A stretch of DNA of 64,000 nucleotides from Corynebacterium sp. HS2168-gen11 (GCF_024834075.1 NZ_JANUXR010000005.1:114428-178427), one strand, 5' to 3'; positions 10,801 through 20,136 are shown, numbered from the stretch's first letter. The notes: a model not told the origin generated them from the sequence alone. Translations and numbers: made by a program.

Positions 10801-11299
10801 CCAGCTGTGAAACAACGACACGCTCGGTGCCGTTCACAATGAAGGTACCCTTGTCGGTCATCATCGGGAAGTCACCGATGAACACCGTCTGGGACTTAAT
10901 TTCGCCGGTGTCGTTATTGACGAATTCTGCAGTCACGTACAGTGGCGCAGAGTAGTTAATATCCTTGTCTTTACACTCATCAATAGTGTTTTTAATATCC
11001 TCGAAGCGAGGATCAGACAAAGAAAGGGACATATTGCCGGAATAATCTTGAATTGGAGAAAGTTCCTCGAGAATATCCTCAAGTCCGGAGGTAACGCGTA
11101 CGCCCTCTCCTAATTCCTCCTGACGACGGGCACGCCAATCTGGCGAACCAATCAGCCAAGCAAAAGATTCCAGCTGAATATCGAGAAGACCTGGGACCTC
11201 GATGGGTTCATTAATTTTCGCGAACGATTTACGTTCGGGAGCCCCAGGGATAGTGGCCTTGGTCTGGCGGGAGACTGCCAAGATGGGTCCTTCCAGCAC
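7805..11299 (-). CDS. rpoB: DNA-directed RNA polymerase subunit beta
   Basis: Second catalytic subunit of RNA polymerase, 1164 residues from GTG 11299. The frame is open to a TTG at 11323, but corynebacterial RpoB proteins begin at the [13 protein letters not shown] segment, which fits GTG 11299. Visible are the rifampicin region ([30 protein letters not shown]), the active-site Lys region and the C-terminal clamp ([19 protein letters not shown]). Within the rifampicin region the codon at 10016-10018 (residue ~428) gives Leu where actinobacteria usually have Gln. First gene of the rpoBC operon. Confidence 0.99.
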   Translation of the reverse strand: MLEGPILAVSRQTKATIPGAPERKSFAKINEPIEVPGLLDIQLESFAWLIGSPDWRARRQEELGEGVRVTSGLEDILEELSPIQDYSGNMSLSLSDPRFEDIKNTIDECKDKDINYSAPLYVTAEFVNNDTGEIKSQTVFIGDFPMMTDKGTFIVNGTERVVVSQLVRSPGVYFDQTIDKSTERPLHAVKVIPSRGAWLEFDVDKRDTVGVRIDRKRRQPVTVLLKALGWTTEQIQERFGFSEIMMSTLEADGVANTDEALLEIYRKQRPGEQPTRDLAQSLLDNSFFRAKRYDLAKVGRYKVNRKLGLGGDNDGLMTLTEEDIATAIEYLVRLHVGETTMTSPTGEVIPVETDDIDHFGNRRLRTVGELIQNQVRVGLSRMERVVRERMTTQDAESITPTSLINVRPVSAAIREFFGTSQLSQFMDLNNSLSGLTHKRRLSALGPGGLSRERAGIEVRDVHASHYGRMCPIETPEGPNIGLIGSLASYARVNAFGFIETPYRKVVNGVVTDQVDYLTADEEDRYVVAQANTEFDANGVITEDRVTVRLKNGDIQVVSGQEIDYMDVSPRQMVSVATAMIPFLEHDDANRALMGANMQRQAVPLVRSEAPLVGTGMELRAAYDSGDLIINKHAGVVENLSADFITVMADDGKRETYLLRKFERTNQGTSYNQKPLVSIGDRVEEGQVLADGPGTHNGEMALGRNLLVAFMPWEGHNYEDAIILNQRLVEEDTLTSIHIEEHEIDARDTKLGAEEITREIPNVSEDVLKDLDERGIVRIGADVRDGDILVGKVTPKGETELTPEERLLRAIFGEKAREVRDTSMKVPHGETGKVIGVRRFSREDDDDLNPGVNEMIRVYVAQKRKIQDGDKLAGRHGNKGVVGKILPQEDMPFLPDGTPVDIILNTHGVPRRMNIGQVLEVHLGWLAAAGWKIDTEDPANAQLLQTLPEELYDVAPGSLTATPVFDGASNEELAGLLRNSRPNRDGEVMVNEEGKAMLFDGRSGEPFPYPVSVGYMYILKLHHLVDEKIHARSTGPYSMITQQPLGGKAQFGGQRFGEMEVWAMQAYGAAYTLQELLTIKSDDVVGRVKVYEAIVKGENIPDPGIPESFKVLLKELQSLCLNVEVLSADGTPMELSGSDDDEFDQAGASMGINLSRDERSDADIA

Positions 11300-11834
11300 C
11301 TCACGCGGATGACGGCCCCGCAATATTGGCCATCAAAACCGCTGGTATATGAGCAATTTCGGTCTGCAGAGGAAACCTGTACCCATATAGCACTGAATGA
11401 CCTTGTCAAATTGGCTTTTTGCCTAACTGATCAAGGTCGAACATACTACAGGGTCGAGAGATTCCAGAGCAACGATTAACTTTACTGTAAAATTGCTCAA
11501 AAGTAAAGAGCTATAGCGGAAATTATTCATCGGCGTCAGCCGCCCACGCAAAGAACTCGCACTCACCTTAGGACAATTGGTCCCCTTCATGCAACTTTTT
11601 CTCAAAAACTACAGTGTAGAGCTTACAACGATGTAATTCATTCCACGCGGTACAGCCATATGCTGTGCTTTTGATCGAGCTCACACACCACTGCACAAAC
11701 GTCGTCAAGCATGCACTGGAATCTCTCATTTCCAGGTACTTGCCCTCCACACTAGGCCACTGCGCTGGCGAAGGCAGTCAATAATCTAGCAGACTCTTGA
11801 CCGTTGTTGCGTCCACCACACCGCCAATTGCCGG
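11300..11834. other. Long rpoB leader and promoter region
   Basis: 535 bp with no convincing gene. The short reading frames here have no ribosome site or coding character. It should hold the rpoB promoter and 5' leader on the minus strand. One copy of the GCTTNNCGACG motif sits at 11700-11710 (reverse orientation). Confidence 0.5.
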
Positions 11835-12764
11835 CTACTGACGCCGCAGAAACGCTCCAGCGAGCCCACCAAGAATCAGCAACACGCCCACGCCGGTCAA
11901 TGCCCATAGCACCCACAGAATCCAATGCTGATCGGAAATGCGTGCAGCTTGGGCAAACAGTGCTTGCTTATCAGACTCATCAAGCATGCCATGAAACTTC
12001 AGCGCAACCCCTACTGGCTGACCTTCCTCATTAACATACACATCATCAACCTGCTCGGATATATCTACGATCAGACCGCTGATGGTATCTACAGTGATTT
12101 CTCGTTTCACCGCATGCATAAGCTTGGCGACGCTATCATCAATCACAGTTTCATGCAGCACCGAAGGATACCGGCCAGCAAGTTCGGTCGGCGCAATTTC
12201 TTGCACGAAATGATAGAGCTCACGGCCTTCGCGCATACTGGAACGCTCAAATACCATAGGTGCCGTAGCTTCGAGTCCAAGATCAAAGAATTCATAGGCG
12301 GTTTGCGCCACTGGCGCCGGAAACTTCAGCCACAATCCGGCAAACTCCACCGTTCGAGCAGGACTTGCCAACTCTGAGATAATCTTCACCGGACTCAAAT
12401 TCGCACCGGTGACTCGATCAAACGAATAATTCAACGTTTCGGCAGTATAAATATCTGCAACATGCGCTCGATCAGCTTCGCCGCGTACCAGCGTCACGCC
12501 CACTTGGGCGGTAACTTCTTGGGCATCAAAAGGCGGCAAGAAGCTGACATGGATACGCTTTTCCGCAGGACCGTCATAGGTCGAACCGTCACCAACTACG
12601 CGCATCGTCGCTGCGGGATCACGCAGGGACACTTCACGGTGTGAAAGTTCAAGCGGTACACGAGCATCAAACGCAACCGCTTGCGGCAGCACAATGCCCA
12701 CAACCGCGAGCATACAACCGATGCCAATCATCATGGCAGCAACGATTCGTGAAGTAGGTAGCAT
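11835..12764 (-). CDS. DUF3068 (PorA-like family) membrane protein
   Basis: 309 residues with an N-terminal membrane helix (IVAAMMIGIGCMLAVVGIVLP), a long extracytoplasmic domain (residues ~30-280, rich in beta-type sequence) and a C-terminal helix (WILWVLWALTGVGVLLILGGLAGAFL) ending in Arg-Arg-Gln. This two-helix layout and the text match the actinobacterial DUF3068 family, sometimes labelled porin PorA family. The function is not established. It lies between rplL and rpoB on the same strand, but long spacers on both sides suggest its own promoter. Confidence 0.75.
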   Translation of the reverse strand: MLPTSRIVAAMMIGIGCMLAVVGIVLPQAVAFDARVPLELSHREVSLRDPAATMRVVGDGSTYDGPAEKRIHVSFLPPFDAQEVTAQVGVTLVRGEADRAHVADIYTAETLNYSFDRVTGANLSPVKIISELASPARTVEFAGLWLKFPAPVAQTAYEFFDLGLEATAPMVFERSSMREGRELYHFVQEIAPTELAGRYPSVLHETVIDDSVAKLMHAVKREITVDTISGLIVDISEQVDDVYVNEEGQPVGVALKFHGMLDESDKQALFAQAARISDQHWILWVLWALTGVGVLLILGGLAGAFLRRQ

Positions 12765-12976
12765 AGTGTCCCATTGTACCTAGATTGTGGAGAAGTCTTG
12801 AATATGGGCTCAAACACGTGTGCAACATACAGCGTGTTGGTAACGTGAGCCGACAACCAGCAGCATCATAACGCGTACGATCGTAACTCTATGGTGTATT
12901 GGTATTTCTTGGTTACAAAGCTGCCTGAAAGTCGTTTACAACCACTTGAAACCGCCCTTGATTCGACGGCATGGGA

Positions 12977-13014
12977 AAACCCCAGATAGTACATGGAGCA
13001 CCATCTGGGGTTTT
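12977..13014 (-). terminator. Terminator after rplL
   Basis: AAAACCCCAGAT at 12977-12988 pairs with ATCTGGGGTTTT at 13003-13014. On the minus strand the stem ends in TTTT directly downstream of rplL. Confidence 0.9.
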
Positions 13015-13035
13015 ACTCTTAAGCAGTAAGCAAAA

Positions 13036-13416
13036 TTACTTGAGGGTAACCTTTGCGCCAGCCTCTTCGAGCTTAGCCTTAGCAGCCTCAGCGTCGTCCT
13101 TGGAAACGCCCTCGAGAAGAGCCTTAGGAGCGGACTCAACGAGCTCCTTAGCTTCCTTCAAGCCGAGACCGGAAACGATCTCACGAACGACCTTAATAAC
13201 GCCGATCTTCTTTGCGCCAGCGTCCTCGATAACGACGTCGAACTCGTCCTTCTCTTCCTCAACTGGAGCAGCAGCGCCTGGAGCAGCAGCAACAGCAACT
13301 GGAGCAGCAGCGGTTACTTCGAAGACCTCTTCGAATTCTTTCACGAACTCAGAAAGCTCGATGAGGGTCATCTCTTTGAAAGCCTCGATGAGCTCGTCCT
13401 TGGTGAGCTTAGCCAT
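13036..13416 (-). CDS. rplL: Ribosomal protein bL12 (L7/L12)
   Basis: 126-residue stalk protein that recruits translation GTPases to the ribosome. It has the N-terminal dimerisation part ([20 protein letters not shown]), an Ala/Pro hinge and the globular C-terminal domain ([20 protein letters not shown], then [16 protein letters not shown]). The start ATG is preceded by AAAGGAATACC. It follows rplJ in the usual order. Confidence 0.98.
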   Translation of the reverse strand: MAKLTKDELIEAFKEMTLIELSEFVKEFEEVFEVTAAAPVAVAAAPGAAAPVEEEKDEFDVVIEDAGAKKIGVIKVVREIVSGLGLKEAKELVESAPKALLEGVSKDDAEAAKAKLEEAGAKVTLK

Positions 13417-13513
13417 GGTGGTATTCCTTTCGGTTTACAATAAGAAGTTTGTTTCTACGAACTTCTCAAAAGTGTTGGGTATGAATTTTTAAAGTCAGCC
13501 ACGTGGCTAAACT

Positions 13514-14029
13514 TTACGCTTCTTTCTTCTCCTGGAGCGCAGCTGCGAGGCGTGCGACCTGAGAAGCAGGAGCGTTGAACAGGCCAGCGGCCTTTGCCAA
13601 GTTGCCCTTCATGGCGCCAGCAAGCTTTGCGAGAGTGGTCTCGCGGTTGTCAAGCTCAGCGATAGCGTCGACCTGAGCAGCGCTCAGAGCCTTGCCGTCC
13701 ATGTAGCCACCCTTAACAACGAATGCCTTGTTTTCAGCAGAGAATTTCTTCAGTGCCTTAGCAGCGTCAACAGCTTCGCCCTTAATAAAAGCAACAGCGG
13801 TTGGGCCGGTGAACAAGTCATCGAGGCCTTCGACGCCAGCGTCTTGTGCAGCCAGCTTCAAAAGGGTGTTCTTGGCGACGGAGTACTGGACATCAGCACC
13901 GAGGGACACACGCAGTGCGGTTGTCTGAGCCACGGTCAAGCCGCGGTACTCGGTCAAGACGAATGCGTCATGCTCTGCAAAGCGCTTCTTGAGATCTTCC
14001 AGAGATGCAACGTTCTTGAGATTTGCCAT
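13514..14029 (-). CDS. rplJ: Ribosomal protein uL10
   Basis: 171-residue base of the ribosomal stalk, which binds 23S rRNA and anchors L12 dimers through its C-terminal helix. Typical segments: [19 protein letters not shown] and [17 protein letters not shown] precedes the start. Expression is probably autoregulated through the leader upstream. Confidence 0.98.
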   Translation of the reverse strand: MANLKNVASLEDLKKRFAEHDAFVLTEYRGLTVAQTTALRVSLGADVQYSVAKNTLLKLAAQDAGVEGLDDLFTGPTAVAFIKGEAVDAAKALKKFSAENKAFVVKGGYMDGKALSAAQVDAIAELDNRETTLAKLAGAMKGNLAKAAGLFNAPASQVARLAAALQEKKEA

Positions 14030-14079
14030 TACTTCGCCTCCTTCCTCATAGATGATTTAAGGTTTATCCGCCGAGGCTC

Positions 14080-14230
14080 TCATAACAAAAGCCCCGTGCA
14101 AGAGCACAGGGCACAACACTCTTTCTTCATTAGAAAGGAATTGGTTCCAAGTCACTCCTGCGTGGGCCGTTCCAACAAGTTGGAAACCTTCGAGCCTTCG
14201 TTTCCTCAGGCTGACCGACGGTCTTTGGTG
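14080..14230 (-). promoter_or_regulatory. Ribosomal protein L10 leader
   Basis: The leader of rplJ on the minus strand has the features of the L10 leader family: AGACCGTCGGTC, a CCCACGCAGGAG element and several helices. A hairpin follows (GCCCTGTGC / GCACGGGGC, 14091-14112), then TTTTGTT, which resembles an attenuator. Known for the family: L10-L12 binds the leader when in excess and lowers expression of rplJL. Confidence 0.75.
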
Positions 14231-14325
14231 AAACTTATATGAAGATACATAATCTTTTTAAAGTTCCCTAGGTATTATACGGTTTTCTCACAAGGATGCA
14301 AATCACCCCTTATTGAGGCGTAGGC

Positions 14326-14355
14326 TTGACGATGTAATATCTGATACCACATAGT
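14326..14355 (+). promoter_or_regulatory. Promoter of the first paralogous membrane protein
   Basis: TTGACG at 14326-14331 and CATAGT at 14350-14355 are 18 bp apart. The same pair, with the same spacing and surrounding text, recurs before the second paralogue at 15411-15440, which supports its function. The exact -10 is inferred. Confidence 0.5.
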
Positions 14356-14396
14356 TCTTAGTAGCTTGCAACTAAATACTCTAGAAAGGTTTTACG

Positions 14397-14996
14397 ATGG
14401 CAAATTCTTCGAAATCTACGAATATCATCATCTTTCTTAGCAGCCTACTTTTTGCCCTTCTATTAATGGGTGGTGCACTAGTTTTCCTGCTGGTATCTCA
14501 ACCAGATTTATTCTCGTTTAATTCGACTCATTCCACTTCTGCGGCATCCAGTGTGGCAAAGGCCCCGCAGCCGCAGGCAGCACCTGGACTGAGTGCACCT
14601 CGCGCTCATGCGCCTCAGTCGGCTTCAACTCGCCCTACCGCAGCTCGCCCTGCTACACCTGAAGCTCGCAGGGAAGCACCGGCTCAAAGTGAGGCCGCTG
14701 TTGTGACGGTTACTGAGTTTGCGACGCCGAATCCTGCTCCTCAACCACAACTCACGGACGGCCACAACTCAAAGCGATATACCCGCTATAGTGCTGGTAA
14801 TAACCACACCAGCTCTGCGTTTGCGAAAAATGTTGGTAACGCTTATCACAACTACTATTCCCAAACTGGGAAACTTACGGGAGTGCTGCGAGTCTATTCA
14901 CCAGTTACCAACCAAGTATATGACATGCATTGCGATAGCAATGGTAACTTTGCTACCTGTACGGGCGGTCGAGACGCAGTGGTATACGTTTATTAA
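14397..14996 (+). CDS. Membrane-anchored protein of unknown function, paralogue 1
   Basis: 199 residues. The N-terminus is short and polar (MANSSKS) and is followed by one strong membrane helix (TNIIIFLSSLLFALLLMGGALVF at ~8-32). Then comes an Ala/Pro-rich extracytoplasmic linker (~40-125) and a conserved C-terminal domain of about 65 residues with two Cys: SSAFAKNVGNAYHNYY, QTG, then VYSPVTNQVYDMHC and a GG-DAVVY ending. AGAAAGG precedes the ATG. Two further copies follow in tandem. I do not recognise the family. The two Cys suggest a disulfide outside the cell (inference). The gene lies between rplJ and rplA on the opposite strand, so it looks like an insertion into the ribosomal block. Confidence 0.8.
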   Translation: MANSSKSTNIIIFLSSLLFALLLMGGALVFLLVSQPDLFSFNSTHSTSAASSVAKAPQPQAAPGLSAPRAHAPQSASTRPTAARPATPEARREAPAQSEAAVVTVTEFATPNPAPQPQLTDGHNSKRYTRYSAGNNHTSSAFAKNVGNAYHNYYSQTGKLTGVLRVYSPVTNQVYDMHCDSNGNFATCTGGRDAVVYVY

Positions 14997-15410
14997 TACC
15001 TTTGGCGATACCACCCTATAAAAACTCTGAGATCCATTAGAGAACAAGCGCGCGAATCTCATGTCCCTACGCGCGAGTCAATTCACGTTTCCGATACACC
15101 ACGACTTCTTACCAGTTGTTCACAGCAATTTCGCATCTCACCACGCCTGCCACTATCTGCACGTTGTTTGATGAACGTATCGGAAACGCAAATTTAATAC
15201 ACCACATACAACATTGGGCTGTGTCCGGCGAGTTATGCCAGACACAGCCCAAATACTCTTTCAAGAGCTTCTTTTTGCTGCATGCAAGAAACAACTACAC
15301 ATGCAACTGTAATCGTCTTTAGCCGTCTTCCACAAAATCTTGTAAACGCTCCCCATGTACGCAACGATTTTCTTCACAAGCAGCACATCACCCCGTATTG
15401 AGGCACAGGC
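14997..15410 (+). other. Spacer between paralogues 1 and 2
   Basis: No gene is visible. It holds the hairpin at 15214-15252. From ~15361 on it has a second copy of the promoter region seen before paralogue 1 (for example CATCACCCCGTATTGAGGC). Confidence 0.6.
15214..15252 (+). terminator. Hairpin after paralogue 1
   Basis: TTGGGCTGTGTCCGGC pairs with GCCAGACACAGCCCAA across a 7-base loop, with one G-U or mismatch. It lies about 220 bp after the stop. A near copy follows paralogue 2. The T-run is weak, so the terminator role is inferred. Confidence 0.65.
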
Positions 15411-15440
15411 TTGACGGCATAATATGCGATACAACATAGT
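15411..15440 (+). promoter_or_regulatory. Promoter of paralogue 2 (copy of that of paralogue 1)
   Basis: TTGACG at 15411-15416 and CATAGT at 15435-15440, 18 bp apart, in a context of about 110 bp that closely resembles the region before paralogue 1. Confidence 0.5.
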
Positions 15441-15481
15441 TCTTAATAGCGCGCAACTCAATACTCTAGAAAGGTTTCATG

Positions 15482-15925
15482 ATGACAAATTCTTCAAAAT
15501 CCTCGAATTTCCTTATCATTCTCAGCGGAGTACTCGTCGCTTTGATAATCATGGGTGCTGCAGTGTTTTATTTGGCAGCGTCACGACCAGATTTCCTCTC
15601 AATCAACTTCTCTACCACCAAAGATAAGACGAAAACTGCATCTGAAACCAGTAAAGAAACGTCAAAAAATAGCGCCAATGGATCCACTGCATATCGCGAT
15701 ACATCGGAATATTCCAATTTTAAACCTGGCCTCACGGACACCAGTAAGGAGTTTGCTCAAATAGTTGGCAAGGCTTATGTGGAGCACTATAAACAAACTG
15801 GCATCCGCGATGTCGTACTGCCAGTCTATTCACCAGAGGACGATCAGGTATATGACATGGACTGCAAGCACTTTGAAACATATGTAGAATGCTACGGCGA
15901 CTCCAAATTGGTCTACATGAATTAA
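15482..15925 (+). CDS. Membrane-anchored protein of unknown function, paralogue 2
   Basis: 147 residues with the same plan as its neighbours: MTNSSKSS, one membrane helix (NFLIILSGVLVALIIMGAAVFYLA), a short Lys/Thr/Ser linker and the conserved domain SKEFAQIVGKAYVEHY, QTG, VLPVYSPEDDQVYDMDC with a second Cys near the end. It has the shortest linker of the three. AGAAAGG lies before tandem ATGs at 15479 and 15482; I take the second by alignment with the other copies (M-x-x-SS). Function unknown. Confidence 0.8.
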   Translation: MTNSSKSSNFLIILSGVLVALIIMGAAVFYLAASRPDFLSINFSTTKDKTKTASETSKETSKNSANGSTAYRDTSEYSNFKPGLTDTSKEFAQIVGKAYVEHYKQTGIRDVVLPVYSPEDDQVYDMDCKHFETYVECYGDSKLVYMN

Positions 15926-15936
15926 TACTGCAAGAG

Positions 15937-15977
15937 TTTGGGCTGCGTCCGGCGAGTAATGCCAGGCGCAGCCCAAA
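15937..15977 (+). terminator. Hairpin after paralogue 2
   Basis: TTTGGGCTGCGTCCGGC pairs with GCCAGGCGCAGCCCAAA. It is a copy of the hairpin at 15214-15252 with a compensatory T-A to C-G change in the stem, and it begins 12 bp after the stop codon. Confidence 0.7.
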
Positions 15978-16254
15978 ATTATTCCAACACCTTTGTATGT
16001 GCCCCAAACAGCAGACAAGCGCGAGCATGGCTTTCCAACACATTAGCAGCCTTTCAACATGCATTTCTCCGAGCTTATCGACGACTAAGGATCGATCAGC
16101 TTGGGGAAATACACGTCTTTTGAAGGCACTCCCTGAGAACAACAGTTTTCTCAAAACAATGCATACACATATCAGAAAACCAGCACAAAGGCGTAATATT
16201 TAATGCAACTGGTGGTCAGTAGCCCACAACTTAATATCCAAGAAAGGATTCATG
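15978..16254 (+). other. Spacer between paralogues 2 and 3
   Basis: No gene is visible. The duplicated promoter text is not conserved here, so paralogue 3 has a diverged or different promoter. Only the AAGAAAGGATTC ribosome site resembles the other two. One GCTTNNCGACG motif lies at 16073-16083. Confidence 0.5.
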
Positions 16255-16806
16255 ATGACGCATTCTTCACGATCAAGGACTATCATCATCTTTCTTAGCA
16301 GCCTAATCATTTCGTTGGTGTTTCTGGGTGCCGTAGTGGTTGCTTTGTTTATCGCTCGACCAGATTCGGTTTCGTCAAAAGCCATAACTAGTGCACCTAC
16401 CACAACGCATAAGGCGACAGCTGAAGCTAGAGCTCACGCGCCTGCTACAACACATGAAACGATAACGACACCGGAACCGAGCACACCAGCTACTCGACAT
16501 GAAACGATAGCTGAACCTGCGAACCGTGAAGGATCTTCGGCAAACAACTCAATCAGATCCAATGCCTATGCCGATAGAACGACAAGATTTACTCGATGGA
16601 AGGCCAATAGTCCCCAGACCAGTAAAGAGTTTGCCGATAATGTTGCCAATACTTATATAGAGCATTACCGACAAACTGGCATAGTCGATGCGGTACTGCC
16701 CGTTTATTCACCAGTCACTGAACAGGTGTATGACATGGACTGCAAGCTGTCGCATGCGCATGTGAGATGTGTCGGTGGCGACAACGCTGTCGTACTCATT
16801 CAATAA
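16255..16806 (+). CDS. Membrane-anchored protein of unknown function, paralogue 3
   Basis: 183 residues: MTHSSRSR, one membrane helix (TIIIFLSSLIISLVFLGAVVVALF), a Thr/Ala/Pro/Glu linker containing imperfect repeats of the TTHETI-TPEPSTPATRHETIAEP kind, then the conserved domain SKEFADNVANTYIEHY, QTG, VLPVYSPVTEQVYDMDC, second Cys and GG-NAVVLIQ. AAGAAAGG precedes tandem ATGs at 16252 and 16255; the second matches the other copies. Function unknown. It converges on rplA. Confidence 0.8.
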   Translation: MTHSSRSRTIIIFLSSLIISLVFLGAVVVALFIARPDSVSSKAITSAPTTTHKATAEARAHAPATTHETITTPEPSTPATRHETIAEPANREGSSANNSIRSNAYADRTTRFTRWKANSPQTSKEFADNVANTYIEHYRQTGIVDAVLPVYSPVTEQVYDMDCKLSHAHVRCVGGDNAVVLIQ

Positions 16807-16863
16807 CATTGCACTCTTGCTATAACAACACAGCAGATAACGTCCAAGAGCCGACACGCAAGC

Positions 16864-16903
16864 AAAAGGCGCAACTATGACCGTAGTCATACTTGCGCCT
16901 TTT
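16864..16903. terminator. Bidirectional terminator between paralogue 3 and rplA
   Basis: AAAAGGCGCAA (16864-16874) pairs with TTGCGCCTTTT (16893-16903) between two convergent genes. Confidence 0.88.
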
Positions 16904-16942
16904 CACGTAAAAGATCTTCAAATCAAGATCTCGTGAAGCAAA

Positions 16943-17650
16943 TTACTCAGCAGCGTAATTCTTCTGAATGGTTGGATCCACTGGAACACCAGGACCGGTG
17001 GTGGAAGCAATCGTGGACTTCTTCAGGTAGATACCCTTGGAAGAAGATGGCTTCAGACGCAGGATCTCGTCGATAAGTGCACCGTAGTTCTCAGCCAACT
17101 TCTCAGCCTCGAAGGATGCCTTACCAATGATTGCGTGAAGGTTAGCAGCCTTATCAACGCGGAATGAGATCTTGCCGCCCTTAACCTCAGAGATTGCCTT
17201 TGCAACATCGGTGGTTACGGTACCGGTCTTAGGGTTTGGCATCAAACCACGTGGGCCGAGCACACGAGCAACGCGGCCAACCTTAGCCATCTGATCTGGG
17301 GTAGCAATTGCTACGTCAAAATCAGTCCAGCCTTCGGTGATCTTCTGGATCAAGTCATCGGAACCGACAACATCTGCACCAGCAGCTTCAGCTTCGGTAG
17401 CCTTCTCGCCAGCAGCGAAAACTGCAACGCGAACGGTCTTACCGGTGCCGTGTGGCAATGAAACGGTGCCACGAACCAGCTGATCTGCCTTACGTGGGTC
17501 AACACCCAAACGTACAGCAACTTCGATGGTTGCATCGTAGTTCTTGGAGGAGGTTGCCTTTGCAAGTTCAGCAGCCTTGAGTGGGGTGTAGAGACGACCC
17601 TTGTCGATCAGCTCTGCAACTGCTTTATAAGCTTTAGAGTTTTTGCTCAT
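16943..17650 (-). CDS. rplA: Ribosomal protein uL1
   Basis: 235-residue protein of the mobile L1 stalk. It helps release of deacylated tRNA and in many bacteria represses its own operon. It has the signature [15 protein letters not shown] and the N-terminal [28 protein letters not shown] precedes the start. It follows rplK after 73 bp. Confidence 0.98.
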   Translation of the reverse strand: MSKNSKAYKAVAELIDKGRLYTPLKAAELAKATSSKNYDATIEVAVRLGVDPRKADQLVRGTVSLPHGTGKTVRVAVFAAGEKATEAEAAGADVVGSDDLIQKITEGWTDFDVAIATPDQMAKVGRVARVLGPRGLMPNPKTGTVTTDVAKAISEVKGGKISFRVDKAANLHAIIGKASFEAEKLAENYGALIDEILRLKPSSSKGIYLKKSTIASTTGPGVPVDPTIQKNYAAE

Positions 17651-17723
17651 TATTCAATCCTTTTGAGGTTGTTGTGGTTAAAGTGGGCTGAAGCGAGCCC
17701 TGCCACGAAAATATTATGAAGGA

Positions 17724-18161
17724 TTAACCTTCAACTTCAATGCCCATGGAACGAGCGGTACCAGCGATAATCTTTGCAGCTGCATCGATATCGTTAGCGT
17801 TGAGGTCTTCCATCTTGGTCTGTGCAATTTCCTTGACCTGAGCCATGGTAACCTTGCCGACCTTCTGGGTATGAGGTACGCCAGAGCCCTTTTGCAAGCC
17901 AGCAGCCTTCAGCAGCAACTTTGCTGCTGGTGGGGTCTTGAGCTTGAAGTCGAAGGAACGGTCTTCGTAGACAGTAATTTCAACTGGGATCACGTTGCCA
18001 CGCTGGGATTCGGTTGCAGCATTATATGCCTTACAGAATTCCATGATGTTCACACCGTGTGCACCAAGTGCTGGACCTACTGGAGGAGCTGGGTTAGCAG
18101 CGCCTGCCTGGATCTGCAGCTTGATGAGGCCAGTGACCTTCTTCTTTTTCTTTGGAGCCAT
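17724..18161 (-). CDS. rplK: Ribosomal protein uL11
   Basis: 145-residue protein of the GTPase-associated centre, binding 23S rRNA near L10. Typical segments: [23 protein letters not shown] and [10 protein letters not shown]. It starts with ATG behind AAGTAGG. The promoter should lie in the 355-bp gap to nusG. Confidence 0.98.
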   Translation of the reverse strand: MAPKKKKKVTGLIKLQIQAGAANPAPPVGPALGAHGVNIMEFCKAYNAATESQRGNVIPVEITVYEDRSFDFKLKTPPAAKLLLKAAGLQKGSGVPHTQKVGKVTMAQVKEIAQTKMEDLNANDIDAAAKIIAGTARSMGIEVEG

Positions 18162-18516
18162 TGTTGATACCTACTTCCTGATAACAAGCCATATGCAGTC
18201 TTGCAACAATGCCGAAACAAGCTGCGGCTCGTCCGGATGCCCAGTTCATCGCCTATTTTTTCAATAATAAGCGATACTTAAGCCACCGGTTTACGTATAT
18301 GAAATGCGCGCTTCACACGCGCAATCGTCCATCTTACATGAATAGCCATGCAGTTCACAACCGTATTCATTCGCTTATTGTTGCTTCAACCTGAACGTTT
18401 GGTACTGGCACGGCACCAGCATGTACTCAGCGAAGCAACCCTAGCTAGTTCCTTAATAGCAAAAGCCCTCGCCATACGACGAGGGCAACTGTACTTTCAA
18501 CCAGTACTACGAATGC
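18162..18516 (-). other. Spacer between nusG and rplK
   Basis: 355 bp without a gene. It contains the nusG terminator at its far end and, by position, the rplKA promoter on the minus strand. Confidence 0.6.
18458..18488 (-). terminator. Terminator after nusG
   Basis: GCCCTCGCC and GACGAGGGC form the stem. On the minus strand it is followed by TTTTGC. It separates secE-nusG from rplKA. Confidence 0.85.
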
Positions 18517-19290
18517 TTAGTTAATCTTTTCTACCTGATCCAAGGTCACATCCACAGGGGTTTCACGACCGAAGATAGAAACCAAGACCTGCAGCTTGCC
18601 GTTTTCAGCATCGATTGCAGAAATAGTGGCAGAAACGCCAGCAAGCGCACCGGAGAGAATGGTAACTGCTTCGCCTTCTTCAAAATCAACCGCAACCCGT
18701 GGCTTTTGCACATCAGTTGGCATTGCCACAACTTTTTCGCCTTCAGCGTTAATCGAAGACTCATCGCTTGCAGCTGCGTTTTGCTGCGGCATCAGGAACT
18801 TCGCAACGTCGCGGTGCTTCACAGGGGTTGCATTGCCCTCGTTACCCACGAAGGAAGTCACACCTGGGGTGTCGCGCACAACAGACCATGCACGGTCGTT
18901 GATGTCCATACGCACGAGCACATAACCTGGCAGAAGCTTGCGCTTAACCAGCTTACGCTTGCCGTCTTTAATCTCGGTTGCTTGTTCAACTGGCACAACG
19001 ACTTCATAAATGGAGTCTTCTACTTCCAGTGTCTGCGCACGCATGTCAAGGTTGGTCTTAACCTTGTTTTCATAGCCGGAATAGCACTGAATGATGTACC
19101 ACTTACCTGGCAGCTTCTTCAGTTCACGAACGTATGCACGCAGGCGAGTCTTGTACTCATCATCAGCAGGCTCTGCAACCACAGGAACGCTTGCAGTATC
19201 TGGTTCACCAGCTACGGTGTCCTCTTCGACGCTTTCAACGATTGCTTCGTCAAAAGCAGCTGCCAAGGAGTTCTGAGTCTCATCGCTCAT
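18517..19290 (-). CDS. nusG: Transcription termination/antitermination factor NusG
   Basis: 257 residues, longer than the ~180 of E. coli because of an acidic N-terminal tail of about 60 residues that is usual in Actinobacteria. The NGN domain ([19 protein letters not shown] ... [31 protein letters not shown]) binds RNA polymerase. The C-terminal KOW domain ([21 protein letters not shown]) contacts Rho or ribosomal S10. Downstream of secE, as is usual. Confidence 0.98.
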   Translation of the reverse strand: MSDETQNSLAAAFDEAIVESVEEDTVAGEPDTASVPVVAEPADDEYKTRLRAYVRELKKLPGKWYIIQCYSGYENKVKTNLDMRAQTLEVEDSIYEVVVPVEQATEIKDGKRKLVKRKLLPGYVLVRMDINDRAWSVVRDTPGVTSFVGNEGNATPVKHRDVAKFLMPQQNAAASDESSINAEGEKVVAMPTDVQKPRVAVDFEEGEAVTILSGALAGVSATISAIDAENGKLQVLVSIFGRETPVDVTLDQVEKIN

Positions 19291-19475
19291 TGTGTCTTAC
19301 TCGCTTTCTTCACGGCTAAAATATATTTGCAACGATTATATTTCCCATGCTAACGGAAAATTATCGGGGATTGATTGGCGACGCTTTACGACGTTCGGTT
19401 TTCTCGGTAGAGAAAAATTTATCCCGCCGTTCCTCGTGGATTTCGGCGGGATGCTTTCGCTATCTTTTATTCATA

Positions 19476-19802
19476 CTAGCGGGAGCCAAGAACCTTCTCA
19501 ACTCCAAGACCGGCGAGGAAGTCAACTCCTGCCACCAATCCCGTCAAGAGGATCAAAAAGGCAAAGACAATCAAGGTGTAGTTCAGCATTTGGCTTGCCG
19601 TTGGCCAAATAACTTTCTTCAGCTCGACGCCTACTTCAGGGATAAAGGCTGCAACTTTATTCGCCTTGGACTCTTCCGGCTCACCGGCTGGAACAGCCTG
19701 CTTTGCCTCATAAGACGCAGTCGAGGTGGTGCTAACACCCGTAAGCTGTCGCTTACCTGTCGGACGTGCGACACCGCCCTGTGTTGGCTGTTCTTCGCTC
19801 AC
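19476..19802 (-). CDS. secE: Preprotein translocase subunit SecE
   Basis: 108 residues: an unstructured polar N-terminus, an amphipathic helix (VGVELKKVIWPTASQ) with the conserved KVxWP, and one membrane helix (NYTLIVFAFLILLTGLVAGVDF). It clamps SecY in the translocon. The gap of about 185 bp to nusG is longer than usual. Confidence 0.95.
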   Translation of the reverse strand: MSEEQPTQGGVARPTGKRQLTGVSTTSTASYEAKQAVPAGEPEESKANKVAAFIPEVGVELKKVIWPTASQMLNYTLIVFAFLILLTGLVAGVDFLAGLGVEKVLGSR

Positions 19803-20019
19803 GCGAGTCTCCTCTTGGTTTCAAAATATGAATAATCTTGGTACTACATGGTGCCAAGCATAAACTTGGACCTCACAGATGTTCCACTATACCAAGAACT
19901 TCACATGTGGGTATAGTTTCACACCATCATGATGCACTCGCAGGATCACCACGAGGATGCATACATGCTACTCACCCTCATCCTCGCTGAGATGAACCAG
20001 CTCAAATGAAGTGATAACA

Positions 20020-20054
20020 AAAAGCGCCGACCAACGATGCTGGCCGACGCTTTT
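20020..20054 (-). terminator. Terminator after tRNA-Trp
   Basis: AAAAGCGCCGACCA (20020-20033) pairs with TGGCCGACGCTTTT (20041-20054) with few mismatches. On the minus strand TTTTTG follows. Confidence 0.8.
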
Positions 20055-20063
20055 CGTATTCTG

Positions 20064-20136
20064 CAGGGGCGACAGGACTCGAACCTGCAACTTACAGTTT
20101 TGGAGACTGTTGCTCTACCAATTGAACTACGCCCCT
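20064..20136 (-). tRNA. tRNA-Trp (CCA)
   Basis: The acceptor arms AGGGGCG and CGCCCCT pair fully. The T-loop is TTCGAGT and the anticodon CCA sits in CTCCAAA. The 3' CCA is not encoded. Located upstream of secE, as in related genomes. Confidence 0.96.

Noticed and set aside
11423..11750. Two short minus-strand frames before rpoB
   Set aside because: No ribosome sites, no family resemblance, and they overlap each other in different phases.
14397..16806. The three paralogues as phage or plasmid genes
   Set aside because: No integrase, transposase, direct repeats or tRNA junction is visible around them; local duplication explains the layout.
19929..20009. 26-codon frame MMHSQDHHEDAYMLLTLILA...
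   Set aside because: It ends just before a terminator but has no ribosome site. It is too short to call without expression data.
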